Origin: CAKTOF01 sp964544345
GTDB lineage: Bacteria; Bacillota; Clostridia; Oscillospirales; Oscillospiraceae
Length of the DNA: 7,512 nucleotides
Assembly: GCA_964544345.1 (NCBI GenBank)
Contig: CAZJBT010000106.1
Location: 1 to 7,512, forward strand
Direction of reading: 5' to 3'
Numbering within the stretch: position 1 is the stretch's first letter; the number at the start of each line of letters is the position of its first letter. This document shows, piece by piece, positions 1 to 5,796 of this stretch. Below the pieces are notes generated by a model, which did no database searches, was not told the DNA's origin, and saw only the letters and a program-made list of their open reading frames with translations. A program made the position numbers and the translations under genes.

Positions 1-74
1 TCGCCGGAGAAAACGATCCTGATTTGATTTCGCCGCTGCGGCGGCGAAACTCTACAAGGTTTTTCGACAAGCTG
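1..74 (+). other. Possible 3' end of an upstream gene plus a small hairpin
   Basis: Frame 1 reads eight residues (SPEKTILI) to a TGA at 25-27, directly followed by a 9-bp hairpin (28-36 with 41-49, loop TGCG). A gene ending just before a hairpin and then the terminator at 75-102 would be a normal arrangement. However, eight codons cannot be recognised, and another frame is also open through this stretch. This is a guess from layout only. Confidence 0.25.
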
Positions 75-102
75 AAAGGGCGCACCGCAGGGTGCGCCCT
101 TT
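75..102. terminator. Bidirectional intrinsic terminator between upstream region and merR
   Basis: A perfect 12-bp stem (AAAGGGCGCACC at 75-86, GGTGCGCCCTTT at 91-102) closes a 4-nt loop. On the plus strand the stem runs into TTTTGTGTT, a usable U-tract. On the minus strand it starts five bases past the merR stop codon and ends in TTT. It can serve merR and any plus-strand gene ending upstream. Confidence 0.8.
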
Positions 103-106
103 TGTG

Positions 107-922
107 TTATGCTTCTTCAATGGGGATCCAGACCTCAAAGTAGCCGGTCAGTTCGCCGTTTTCGAGTACGCTGCACAGCAGATTGCCGCGCGCGTTGCCC
201 GTGATGCGGAGATCATGCTCGCCGGCATAGCGGATCATATAGTCCATATGGCGCGGCGCGAACTGATCCTTGCCGGCGCTTTTGAATACCGAGTGCAGGC
301 ACGGCTCGCCGCCCGGCAGGTGCATGACCGGCGGATTGACCTGCACCTGAAACTCGCGCACATAGTCCATGCCCAGCGAGAAGCCCCAAGCGTATTCGTT
401 GCCGCGGCTGATCAGCACCTCGCGCTCGATCTCGAAGCAGCGGTGGATGAACGGCATGTATTGGAGCCACTCCTGCCCGAGCTGCTGCAGGTCGGGCGAT
501 TTGTCATAAAGGAAGTTATAGCGATTGAGGTAGCGGACGATCTCGGGGCTGGGACAGATGTCGCACTGGCCGAGCAGCGCGGTCGCCCGCGTCAGCTCAT
601 CACAGTACTGCTCCGCACGGCGGAGCAGCAGCTTCTGCCGTTCGATCAGAGCGCGGATCTCCTCCCGCTTGGCTTCCATCGTGGTCAGCAGCTCGTCATA
701 TGAGCAGTCCGAGACGATGTGCGCGATCTGCTCGATGCCAAAGCCGAAGTTCTTGAACCAAAGACAGTCGACCAGGAAGTTGATGTCCCACGCTTCATAG
801 TAGCGGTAGTCGTTGGTCTTGTCCTTGACCGGCTTGACGACGCCCTTCTTCTCGTAATAGCGCAAAAGATCCGGCGAGATGCCGAGAATTTTTGCCACAT
901 CGCCGATTCTGTACCGCTTCAT
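107..922 (-). CDS. MerR-family transcriptional activator with C-terminal effector-binding domain
   Basis: This 271-residue protein begins with a MerR winged helix-turn-helix (about 1-70: YRIGDVAKILGIS, then LLRYYEKKGVV and the wing around YRYY). A dimerisation coiled coil (about 80-118) and a C-terminal domain (about 125-271) ending in YFEVWIPI follow; that ending is typical of GyrI-like ligand-binding domains. Architecture and length resemble BmrR/BltR-type activators, which bend DNA when they bind a small organic ligand. I start at the ATG at 922 because GGAGG (933-929) lies 6 nt upstream of it; the in-frame ATG at 928 abuts the GGAGG with no spacing. A CxxC pair sits at residues 120-123 between coiled coil and effector domain. 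The gene is divergent from the cyclase gene, whose promoter has the MerR-type 19-bp spacer and dyad, so that operon is its likely target. The ligand is unknown; a pathway substrate or product is the natural guess. Confidence 0.9.
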   Translation of the reverse strand: MKRYRIGDVAKILGISPDLLRYYEKKGVVKPVKDKTNDYRYYEAWDINFLVDCLWFKNFGFGIEQIAHIVSDCSYDELLTTMEAKREEIRALIERQKLLLRRAEQYCDELTRATALLGQCDICPSPEIVRYLNRYNFLYDKSPDLQQLGQEWLQYMPFIHRCFEIEREVLISRGNEYAWGFSLGMDYVREFQVQVNPPVMHLPGGEPCLHSVFKSAGKDQFAPRHMDYMIRYAGEHDLRITGNARGNLLCSVLENGELTGYFEVWIPIEEA

Positions 923-954
923 CGGCATCCTCCGTCCTTTTCTGGGGTACCATT

Positions 955-983
955 ATTATAAAAAACTTTGCAGATCGATGCAA
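955..983 (-). promoter_or_regulatory. Likely merR promoter
   Basis: On the minus strand a perfect TATAAT (960-955) lies 17 bp from TTGCAT (983-978), a weak -35 match. Transcription would start near 948, leaving a leader of about 25 nt with GGAGG at 933-929. The promoter is separate from the MerR dyad at 1008-1028, so autoregulation is possible but not required by the layout. Confidence 0.6.
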
Positions 984-1004
984 GAAAAAGTTTTCGGAAA
1001 GCCC

Positions 1005-1035
1005 TTGACCTTGGAATCATACTAAGGTGTAAAAT
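1005..1035 (+). promoter_or_regulatory. MerR-type promoter and operator of the cyclase operon
   Basis: The -35 TTGACC (1005-1010) and -10 TAAAAT (1030-1035) are separated by 19 bp instead of 17. Between them lies a 21-bp interrupted dyad centred at 1018, with arms ACCTTnGnAT (1008-1017) and ATnCnAAGGT (1019-1028). An overlong spacer filled with a dyad is the established signature of promoters activated by MerR proteins, which untwist the spacer. A MerR gene lies immediately divergent. Transcription should start near 1042, giving a leader of about 33 nt. Confidence 0.87.
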
Positions 1036-1074
1036 AACCGTGTACGAAAAATATACATACAGGAGGATCACACC

Positions 1075-1980
1075 ATGGCTTACATGCCCCTGAAAAATGC
1101 GCCCCAGTATCTGGACGACTCCAAGATGACCAAGATCTATGACCTGTCGATGCCCTGGGGCGTCGATACCCCGCTGTGGCCGTTCCCGGGCGCCCGCACC
1201 GATCTGCAGTTCCCGCGCGGCCAGTATCTCGGCCGCTTCCACAAGCGCACCATGACCTACACCGGCACGCTGCACGCCGGTACCCATATGGACGCCCCGA
1301 ACCACGTCCTGCACGAGGAAGAGGTCGACCGTGAGCGCAATGGCTATACCCTCGCGGAGCTGAAGCTCGAGCGCTGCATCGGCACCGGCATCATCGTCGA
1401 TATGCGCTATCTGAGAGACGAGTTCGAGGAGAAATGGAACGCCGCCGATGGCGATCCGAGCCGCATGCCCGCCGATATCTGGCACATCATCACCCCGGAG
1501 GAGTTTGAAGCTGCCTGCAAGAAGGATGGCCTCGAGGTTCGCGAGAATGACTGGGTCATCATCAACACCGGCTTCCATCACTACTGGAGAGTCAACAACG
1601 ACAAGTACTACAACTACTACCCCGGCGAGGGTCCGGAGCTGGCGCACTACCTCGTGAACGAGAAGCACATCAAGGGCATCTCCGGCACTTGGGGCGCCAC
1701 CGACGCGCCGCTGTGGCATCATCCGCTCAAGGAGCAGATGCCGTGGCTCGAGACCGCCTATGTCCAGGCGACCGGCGAGTCGGCTGCGGTCAAGTACCCG
1801 GACTATGAGCCGTGCCATCGTATCTACATGCAGTCCGGTGTCTGCACTGTTGAGAACGCCGGCGGCGACATCGACGAGGTCACTGGCAAGCGCATGATCA
1901 TCGCTGCGTTCCCGTTCCGCTGCGAAATGGCCGACGGCGGCTTCGTCCGTCTGGTCGCTTGGGAGCCGGGCAACTTCTGA
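1075..1980 (+). CDS. Cyclase-family metal-dependent hydrolase (kynurenine formamidase-like fold)
   Basis: This 301-residue protein carries the cyclase-family (PF04199) signature HxGTHxDxPxH as HAGTHMDAPNH at residues 67-77; H67, H71, D73 and H77 are the expected metal and catalytic residues. Other family landmarks are INTGF (163-167), YPGEGPELAHYL (182-193), the TDAP segment (209-212) and the conserved Glu in VEN (259-261). Characterised relatives hydrolyse amide or lactone-like bonds, for example kynurenine formamidase and isatin hydrolase, and are usually Mn- or Zn-dependent. At about 300 residues it is longer than the roughly 210-residue bacterial KynB, and no tryptophan pathway genes are nearby, so kynurenine is not an obvious substrate. 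No signal peptide is visible, so it should be cytoplasmic. The ATG has AGGAGG 8 nt upstream. It is the first gene behind the MerR-type promoter. Family confidence is high; the substrate is unknown. Confidence 0.9.
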   Translation: MAYMPLKNAPQYLDDSKMTKIYDLSMPWGVDTPLWPFPGARTDLQFPRGQYLGRFHKRTMTYTGTLHAGTHMDAPNHVLHEEEVDRERNGYTLAELKLERCIGTGIIVDMRYLRDEFEEKWNAADGDPSRMPADIWHIITPEEFEAACKKDGLEVRENDWVIINTGFHHYWRVNNDKYYNYYPGEGPELAHYLVNEKHIKGISGTWGATDAPLWHHPLKEQMPWLETAYVQATGESAAVKYPDYEPCHRIYMQSGVCTVENAGGDIDEVTGKRMIIAAFPFRCEMADGGFVRLVAWEPGNF

Positions 1981-2004
1981 TCTGAGCTTTGCTGCCGCAA
2001 TTTG

Positions 2005-2040
2005 CGATTGCCCCGCAGAAGCGCTTCTGCGGGGCAATCG
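2005..2040 (+). repeat. Perfect 36-bp palindrome between cyclase and dehydrogenase genes
   Basis: The two 18-base halves meet at 2022/2023 with no mismatch and include GCCCCGCAGAAGC and its complement. In RNA this makes a very stable hairpin with a minimal loop. It is followed by GAACTGTCTG rather than a T-tract, so it is not a canonical intrinsic terminator. It starts 24 bp after the cyclase stop and ends 25 bp before the dehydrogenase start. A role in mRNA stabilisation, partial termination or processing between the two cistrons is inferred. Confidence 0.85.
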
Positions 2041-2065
2041 AACTGTCTGAAAAGGAAGATTGGCA

Positions 2066-3031
2066 ATGAAAACCTTACAGGATATCAAAAAAATCGCCGT
2101 GCTCGGCGCCGGCACCATGGGGCCCGGCATTGCACAGACCTATGCGATGGGCGGCTACGAGGTCACTATGTGGACGCGTAGCGAGGCGACCCGTGAGAAG
2201 GCGCTTGCCTCGCTGAAGTCTCAGCTCAAGACCTTTTCCGAGGAGGGCGAGATCCGGCCGGAGCAGGTCGACGAGATCCTCGGCCGTATCAGCTTCAAGC
2301 TGACTGTAGAGGAGGCCGTTGAGGGCGCCGACATGATCCAGGAGACGATCGTTGAAAACCGCGACGCGAAGGCGGCGCTCTACGAGCAGCTCGCCGCGTG
2401 CGTCCCGGCTGATGTCATCATCGCCTCGAATACCTCCGCCATGAATATCTTTGAGGTGGCACCGGAGAAGCTGCTGCCGCAGCTCATCATCTGCCACTGG
2501 TATTCGCCTCCGCATGTCATCCCGCTCGTCGAGGTCGTCAAGAGCGAGCAGGCGCCGCAGGAGATGGCGGACGTTGCCGTCGCACTGCTAAACGGCTGCG
2601 GCAAGACTGCCGTGCTGATGAAAAAGTTTATCCGCGGCTATATCGTCAACCGTTTGCAGCAGTGCCTTAACCGCGAGGTGTTCTATCTGCTCGATAACGG
2701 CTATTGCGACGCGCAGGCCATCGACCTGGCGGCCAAGGCTTCGTTCGTCCCGCGCGCAGTCGTGCTCGGTCTGCTCAAGCGAGCTGATTTCGGCGGCCTG
2801 GACATGACGGCCAACAACTACCGCAACCACAGCTACACCATGCCGGAGCACGGCGACGAGATGCCAAAGACACTGGAGAAGCTCGTCGATGAGGGCAACC
2901 TCGGCATTAAGACCGGCAAGGGCTTTTACGATTACGAGGGCGTGGACATTGAGGATCTGAAGAAGAAGCGCGACAAGCAGCTCTTTGAAGTGTTCCGTCT
3001 GTCGAAGAAATTCCTCGAGGATCCAGTCTGA
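2066..3031 (+). CDS. 3-hydroxyacyl-CoA dehydrogenase-family NAD(P)-dependent oxidoreductase
   Basis: This 321-residue protein has the HAD N-terminal Rossmann domain with GAGTMG at residues 14-19, SNTS at 121-124, and a catalytic His144 with Glu156 exactly 12 residues later, as in the His-Glu dyad of the family. The C-terminal domain includes GYIVNRL (191-197) and the diagnostic IKTGKGFYDY (281-290). The usual HFFNP segment is replaced by HWYSPPH followed by VIPLVEVV. This is closer to members acting on free hydroxy acids (lambda-crystallin/L-gulonate dehydrogenase and carnitine dehydrogenase types) than to butyrate-pathway enzymes. After the second strand the sequence is WTRSE, without the acidic residue expected for NAD, which hints at NADP(H). 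I start at ATG 2066, 7 nt after AAAGGAAG (2051-2058), rather than the upstream in-frame TTG at 2060. It is the second gene of the MerR-linked cluster and may oxidise the product of the cyclase-family enzyme. Confidence 0.88.
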   Translation: MKTLQDIKKIAVLGAGTMGPGIAQTYAMGGYEVTMWTRSEATREKALASLKSQLKTFSEEGEIRPEQVDEILGRISFKLTVEEAVEGADMIQETIVENRDAKAALYEQLAACVPADVIIASNTSAMNIFEVAPEKLLPQLIICHWYSPPHVIPLVEVVKSEQAPQEMADVAVALLNGCGKTAVLMKKFIRGYIVNRLQQCLNREVFYLLDNGYCDAQAIDLAAKASFVPRAVVLGLLKRADFGGLDMTANNYRNHSYTMPEHGDEMPKTLEKLVDEGNLGIKTGKGFYDYEGVDIEDLKKKRDKQLFEVFRLSKKFLEDPV

Positions 3032-3110
3032 CTGAGACCGCAGCCGACGCATTGCGGTGCGGGGAAGGACTGGCGGGGCTGCACCCGTCCGGCCGTCTTC
3101 TCTGCGTGAC

Positions 3111-3131
3111 CCGCCGCGCCGGCGGAAGGAG
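3111..3131 (+). promoter_or_regulatory. Small hairpin next to the ribosome binding site of the DUF3870 gene
   Basis: CCGCCG (3111-3116) can pair with CGGCGG (3120-3125) around a 3-nt loop, directly before AGGAG (3127-3131), the ribosome binding site of the gene starting at 3139. The 107-bp gap after the dehydrogenase gene has no convincing promoter or other gene. The hairpin might modulate translation, but it is short and such pairings are common in GC-rich DNA. Confidence 0.35.
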
Positions 3132-3138
3132 ACTGACC

Positions 3139-3471
3139 ATGGGAAAGGTGAGCGGCCATATTCTCCTGGCTGGCTATGCCAAGCTCCCGTCGAACACTAC
3201 CGCCCAGAAGATGTTTGATCAGATGGTGGTTGTGGCCGACGTGGATTATGACAGCGGCATCGTGCTCGACGTCGACTGCTCGATGGTGACCGAGCTGGGG
3301 CGGCGCTTTGTGCTGACTATGATGAAGGGCTATAACCTGAACAACGGCACCGACGACCTGCTTGCGGAGATCAACCTCAAGTACTATGGCCATCTGAAGA
3401 AAGCGCTGCTGACCGCCATTCGTGAGATCGGTCAGCAGTACGCCGACCTGAAAAAAGAAAATATGGGATAA
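3139..3471 (+). CDS. DUF3870-family small protein
   Basis: This 110-residue protein matches my memory of the DUF3870 family (PF12986): GYAKLP at residues 12-17, a central DVDCSMVTELGRRFV segment (44-58) and KYYGHLKKALLTAI (81-94) near the C-terminus. It has no membrane segment or signal peptide and should be cytoplasmic. No biochemical function is established for the family as far as I know. I choose the ATG at 3139 because AGGAG (3127-3131) lies 7 nt upstream; the open frame extends back to a TTG at 3052, but that region lacks a ribosome site and codes for an atypical Arg/Gly-rich stretch. It sits between dehydrogenase and symporter genes in one orientation, so a role in the same pathway (an accessory, ligand-binding or small enzyme component) is inferred from position only. 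Confidence 0.8.
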   Translation: MGKVSGHILLAGYAKLPSNTTAQKMFDQMVVVADVDYDSGIVLDVDCSMVTELGRRFVLTMMKGYNLNNGTDDLLAEINLKYYGHLKKALLTAIREIGQQYADLKKENMG

Positions 3472-3487
3472 GCAGTTCTGCCTCAAG

Positions 3488-3506
3488 GCGGCCGCAAAAC
3501 GGCCGC
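3488..3506 (+). repeat. GC-rich hairpin after the DUF3870 gene
   Basis: GCGGCCG (3488-3494) pairs perfectly with CGGCCGC (3500-3506) around CAAAA. An outer CTCAA/TTGAG pairing (3482-3486 with 3511-3515) can extend it. No T-tract follows, so it is not a terminator alone, but it precedes the terminator at 3521-3572 and could contribute to its behaviour or protect the transcript's 3' end. Confidence 0.6.
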
Positions 3507-3520
3507 AGAATTGAGACGGG

Positions 3521-3573
3521 AGCCGGCTATGCGCAGAGGCGAAGCCCCTGTGTATGGTCGGCTTTTGCTTTTT
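3521..3573 (+). terminator. Intrinsic terminator or attenuator ahead of the symporter gene
   Basis: Bases 3521-3540 pair with 3544-3563 around a GAA loop, giving a stem of about 20 pairs with four G-U wobbles and one A-C mismatch. TTTTGCTTTTT follows directly (3563-3573). This has the full form of a Rho-independent terminator for the upstream three genes. The symporter ATG lies only 20 nt beyond the T-tract, with no room for a promoter in between, so the symporter must be reached by read-through or from a promoter further up. Confidence 0.75.
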
Positions 3574-3593
3574 GGGGAGTAGGGAATCAAATC

Positions 3594-5021
3594 ATGACAC
3601 TCACAGCTTCACAGCTTATCGGCCTGCTCGGTACGCTCGCGGTCATCATCGGCCTGAGCGTCTGGTCAGGCCGTCAGGTAAAAAGCGCCGCTGATTTTGC
3701 CTCCGGCGGCGGCAAGTCCGGCGCGTTGATCGTAGCCGGCACGATCATGGGAACGCTTGTCGGCGGCTCGTCCACCATTGGCACAGCGCAGCTCGCGTAT
3801 ACCTATGGCTTCTCGGCCTGGTGGTTCACGCTCGGCGGCGGTATCGGCTGCTTGATGCTGGCGCTGTTCTTTGTCGGTCCGCTGCGCCGCAGCGGCTGCA
3901 GCACGCTCGTCAGCCTGATTTCCAAGGAATTCGGAACCAAGGCGGGGCTGCTCTCGTCGATCCTGTCGTCGATCGGCATTTACATCAACATTCTCTCGCA
4001 GCTTATCGCGGCCACGGCGGTACTTGCTGTCGTCGCGCCCGGCTTAGGGCTGATCCCGGAGCTGCTAATCTCGGCGGCGCTGATGGCGGTTTACGTCATC
4101 TTCGGCGGCGTGCGCGGCGCAGGACTTGTCGGCATCGTCAAGCTGGTGCTGCTCTATGTCGCCATGATCGGCGGCGGCGTGATGGTGCTCTATATGGTCG
4201 GCGGCTTTGACGGTTTTGCCGATATGGTGCATACCATTGAGGCGGAGGGCGACGGAATCAATTTGTTCAGCGTATTCGCCCGCGGCATAGCGAGCGACGG
4301 CGGCTCGGGTCTTTCGCTTGTGCTCGGCGTCTTGACCACGCAGACCTATGCGCAGGCTGTGCTGGCTGGCCGAACCGACCGCACGGCGCGCGCCGGCGCG
4401 CTGATCAGCACCTGCATGATCCCGCCTATCGGCATCGGCGGCATTTTGGTCGGCTTGTATATGCGTGCGAATTTCCCTGGCATCGCGGCCAAGACTGCGC
4501 TGACGAGCTTTGTGCTCGAGTATATGCCGGGGCTGCTTGCCGGCGTCGTGCTCGGCGCGCTGCTCATCGCGGTCGTCGGCACTGGTGCGGGTCTCTCGCT
4601 CGGCATCACGGCTGTTATCAACAATGATATTATCAAGAAACTGACGCGTAAATTTGATGAGCCAAAGAAAAATCTGCATCTGACGCGTGTGTGCATCCTG
4701 ATCGTGCTATTTTCGGCGGCGTTGATCTGCACGGTGCTCGGCAGTGATATGATCCAGGACTTCGCTTACATGTCCATGGGTCTGCGCGGCGCGGTCATCT
4801 TTGCGCCGCTGTGCTGTGCGATCTGGATGAAGGGGCGGGTCAGCCCTGCCTGGACCATCGCTGCGATCGTCGCAGGACCGGCGCTGGTCATGGTCTTCAG
4901 TACGGTGCTCAGCCTGCCATTTGGACTGGATGCGCTTTTTGCCGGTGTGGCGGCGTCGATCGTCTGCTGCCTGATCGGCCGTATCTGCGGAAGGAAACCG
5001 CTGCTCGATTCCAAGGCATAA
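3594..5021 (+). CDS. Sodium:solute symporter (SSS family)
   Basis: This 475-residue integral membrane protein fits the solute:sodium symporter family (PF00474, LeuT fold). It has about 13 hydrophobic segments, starting near residues 6-24, 45-66, 74-95 and 120-150 and ending near 450-465. Family-type landmarks are GTLVGGSSTIGTAQLAYTYG (53-72), IFGGVRG (169-175) and QTYAQAVLAGRTDRTAR (250-266). The early Gly/Ser/Thr-rich stretch lies where these carriers place substrate and Na+ sites. Family members import proline, sugars, pantothenate, carboxylates and similar solutes with Na+. The substrate here cannot be named; the context suggests it imports whatever the cyclase and dehydrogenase process. 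The start ATG follows AGGGAA (3581-3586). Transcription must pass the terminator at 3521-3573, which suggests lower or conditional expression relative to the enzyme genes. Confidence 0.88.
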   Translation: MTLTASQLIGLLGTLAVIIGLSVWSGRQVKSAADFASGGGKSGALIVAGTIMGTLVGGSSTIGTAQLAYTYGFSAWWFTLGGGIGCLMLALFFVGPLRRSGCSTLVSLISKEFGTKAGLLSSILSSIGIYINILSQLIAATAVLAVVAPGLGLIPELLISAALMAVYVIFGGVRGAGLVGIVKLVLLYVAMIGGGVMVLYMVGGFDGFADMVHTIEAEGDGINLFSVFARGIASDGGSGLSLVLGVLTTQTYAQAVLAGRTDRTARAGALISTCMIPPIGIGGILVGLYMRANFPGIAAKTALTSFVLEYMPGLLAGVVLGALLIAVVGTGAGLSLGITAVINNDIIKKLTRKFDEPKKNLHLTRVCILIVLFSAALICTVLGSDMIQDFAYMSMGLRGAVIFAPLCCAIWMKGRVSPAWTIAAIVAGPALVMVFSTVLSLPFGLDALFAGVAASIVCCLIGRICGRKPLLDSKA

Positions 5022-5024
5022 GCC

Positions 5025-5061
5025 CAAAGCGCGCCCGCAGGAGTTCTGCGGGCGCGCTTTG
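5025..5061. terminator. Terminator-like hairpin after the symporter gene
   Basis: A perfect 16-bp stem (5025-5040 with 5046-5061) closes a GAGTT loop and begins 3 bp after the symporter stop codon. Both flanks have only short T-runs (CTTTG on each strand), so termination would rely on stem strength. The position between convergent genes supports a bidirectional terminator role. Confidence 0.7.
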
Positions 5062-5071
5062 AGGTTCACAG

Positions 5072-5100
5072 AAAAGCGCCCCATCCGGTTGGATGGGGCG
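5072..5100 (-). terminator. Intrinsic terminator of the corrinoid protein gene
   Basis: On the minus strand, CGCCCCATCC (5100-5091) pairs with GGATGGGGCG (5086-5077) around a 4-nt loop, then CTTTTC follows (5076-5071). It lies 19 bp past the corrinoid gene's stop codon and is oriented for it. Together with 5025-5061 it separates two convergent transcripts. Confidence 0.82.
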
Positions 5101-5118
5101 GCTGTGCTCTATGTAACG

Positions 5119-5754
5119 TTAAGCAGTCAGCACATGGGCTGCGGCGTTGGCGGCTTCGGATGCGTCTTTCGTGTAGATGTCGGCGCCGATCTTGTCGCAA
5201 TAGGCCTGGCTCAGCGGCGCGCCGCCGACCATGATCGTGACCTTGTCGCGGATACCGGCGGCCTCGGCGGCCTTGACGACCTCCTCCATGACAGGCATTG
5301 TGGTGGTCAGGAGCGCGGAGCAGCAAATGATATCGCACTTTTCGTCCACTGCGGTCTGCACGAATTTCTCAGCCGAGACATCCACGCCGAGGTCGATGAC
5401 CTCGATGCCCTTGCTCTCGAGCATCATGGCGACAAGGTTCTTTCCAATGTCGTGCAGGTCGCCCTGTACCGTGCCGATACAGGCTTTGCCGATATTCTGC
5501 ACACCTTCCTCGGTGAGGAGCGGCTTGAGCAGGTTGATGCCGGCGGTCATCGCGCGGGCGGCCACAAGCATTTCAGGGACAAACATCTCATTCTTGCTGA
5601 ATTTGTCGCCCACCACGTCCATGCCGGGCATCAGACCGTTCTGCAGGATGCTCTGGGCGCTGACGCCCTCGTCGATGGCGTTCTGTACAAGGGCGGAAAC
5701 TTCCTTTCGCTTGCCCCGAATGACAGCCGAGGTGATATCGTCCAAAATAGCCAT
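5119..5754 (-). CDS. Corrinoid (B12-binding) methyltransferase subunit, MtbC/MttC-like
   Basis: This 211-residue protein has the two-domain form of methylotrophic corrinoid proteins. A helical cap domain (about 1-88) contains LMPGMDVVGDKF and EMFVPEMLVAARAM; a B12-binding Rossmann domain (about 90-211) carries DLHDIG at residues 99-104, with His101 as the lower axial cobalt ligand. It also has SALLTT (146-151) and VGGAP (176-180). Family members shuttle a methyl group between a substrate-specific methyltransferase (MttB/MtgB, MtbB, MtmB types) and a second methyltransferase acting on CoM or tetrahydrofolate. All key residues are intact. The ATG has GGAGG (5769-5765) 10 nt upstream. No methyltransferase gene, RamA-like activase or B12 riboswitch is next to it; it appears monocistronic, ending in its own terminator. 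Partner enzymes must be encoded elsewhere. The divergent LysR gene is the probable regulator. Confidence 0.92.
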   Translation of the reverse strand: MAILDDITSAVIRGKRKEVSALVQNAIDEGVSAQSILQNGLMPGMDVVGDKFSKNEMFVPEMLVAARAMTAGINLLKPLLTEEGVQNIGKACIGTVQGDLHDIGKNLVAMMLESKGIEVIDLGVDVSAEKFVQTAVDEKCDIICCSALLTTTMPVMEEVVKAAEAAGIRDKVTIMVGGAPLSQAYCDKIGADIYTKDASEAANAAAHVLTA

Positions 5755-5796
5755 AGCGGTTCAACCTCCGTCAATAAGTTGGAATTTTGTGCATCC

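Noticed and set aside
92..703. Plus-strand open frame of 203 codons over merR
   Set aside because: It starts inside the terminator hairpin and is antisense to the MerR gene, whose domains are clear.
923..928. Upstream ATG as the merR start
   Set aside because: It directly abuts GGAGG with no spacing; the ATG at 922 has 6 nt spacing.
1075..1980. Assignment of the cyclase gene as kynB (kynurenine formamidase)
   Set aside because: The metal-binding motif is shared by the whole cyclase family, the protein is much longer than typical KynB, and no kynurenine or tryptophan genes are adjacent.
919..2130. Long open frame of 403 codons on the minus strand across the cyclase gene
   Set aside because: It is antisense to a gene with clear family motifs and a strong ribosome site, spans the MerR promoter and the palindrome, and its translation shows no recognisable domain. 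It arises from GC-rich codon structure.
3052..3138. Upstream TTG start extending the DUF3870 gene by 29 codons
   Set aside because: No ribosome site precedes the TTG, the added residues are Arg/Gly-rich and unlike the family, and AGGAG is correctly placed before ATG 3139.
2066..5754. Carnitine or betaine degradation locus, based on a carnitine dehydrogenase-like enzyme near a corrinoid protein
   Set aside because: Attractive, but there is no MttB/MtcB-type methyltransferase, no dehydrocarnitine cleavage enzyme and no BCCT transporter, and the cyclase-family hydrolase does not fit that route. The corrinoid gene is also in a separate, convergent transcript.
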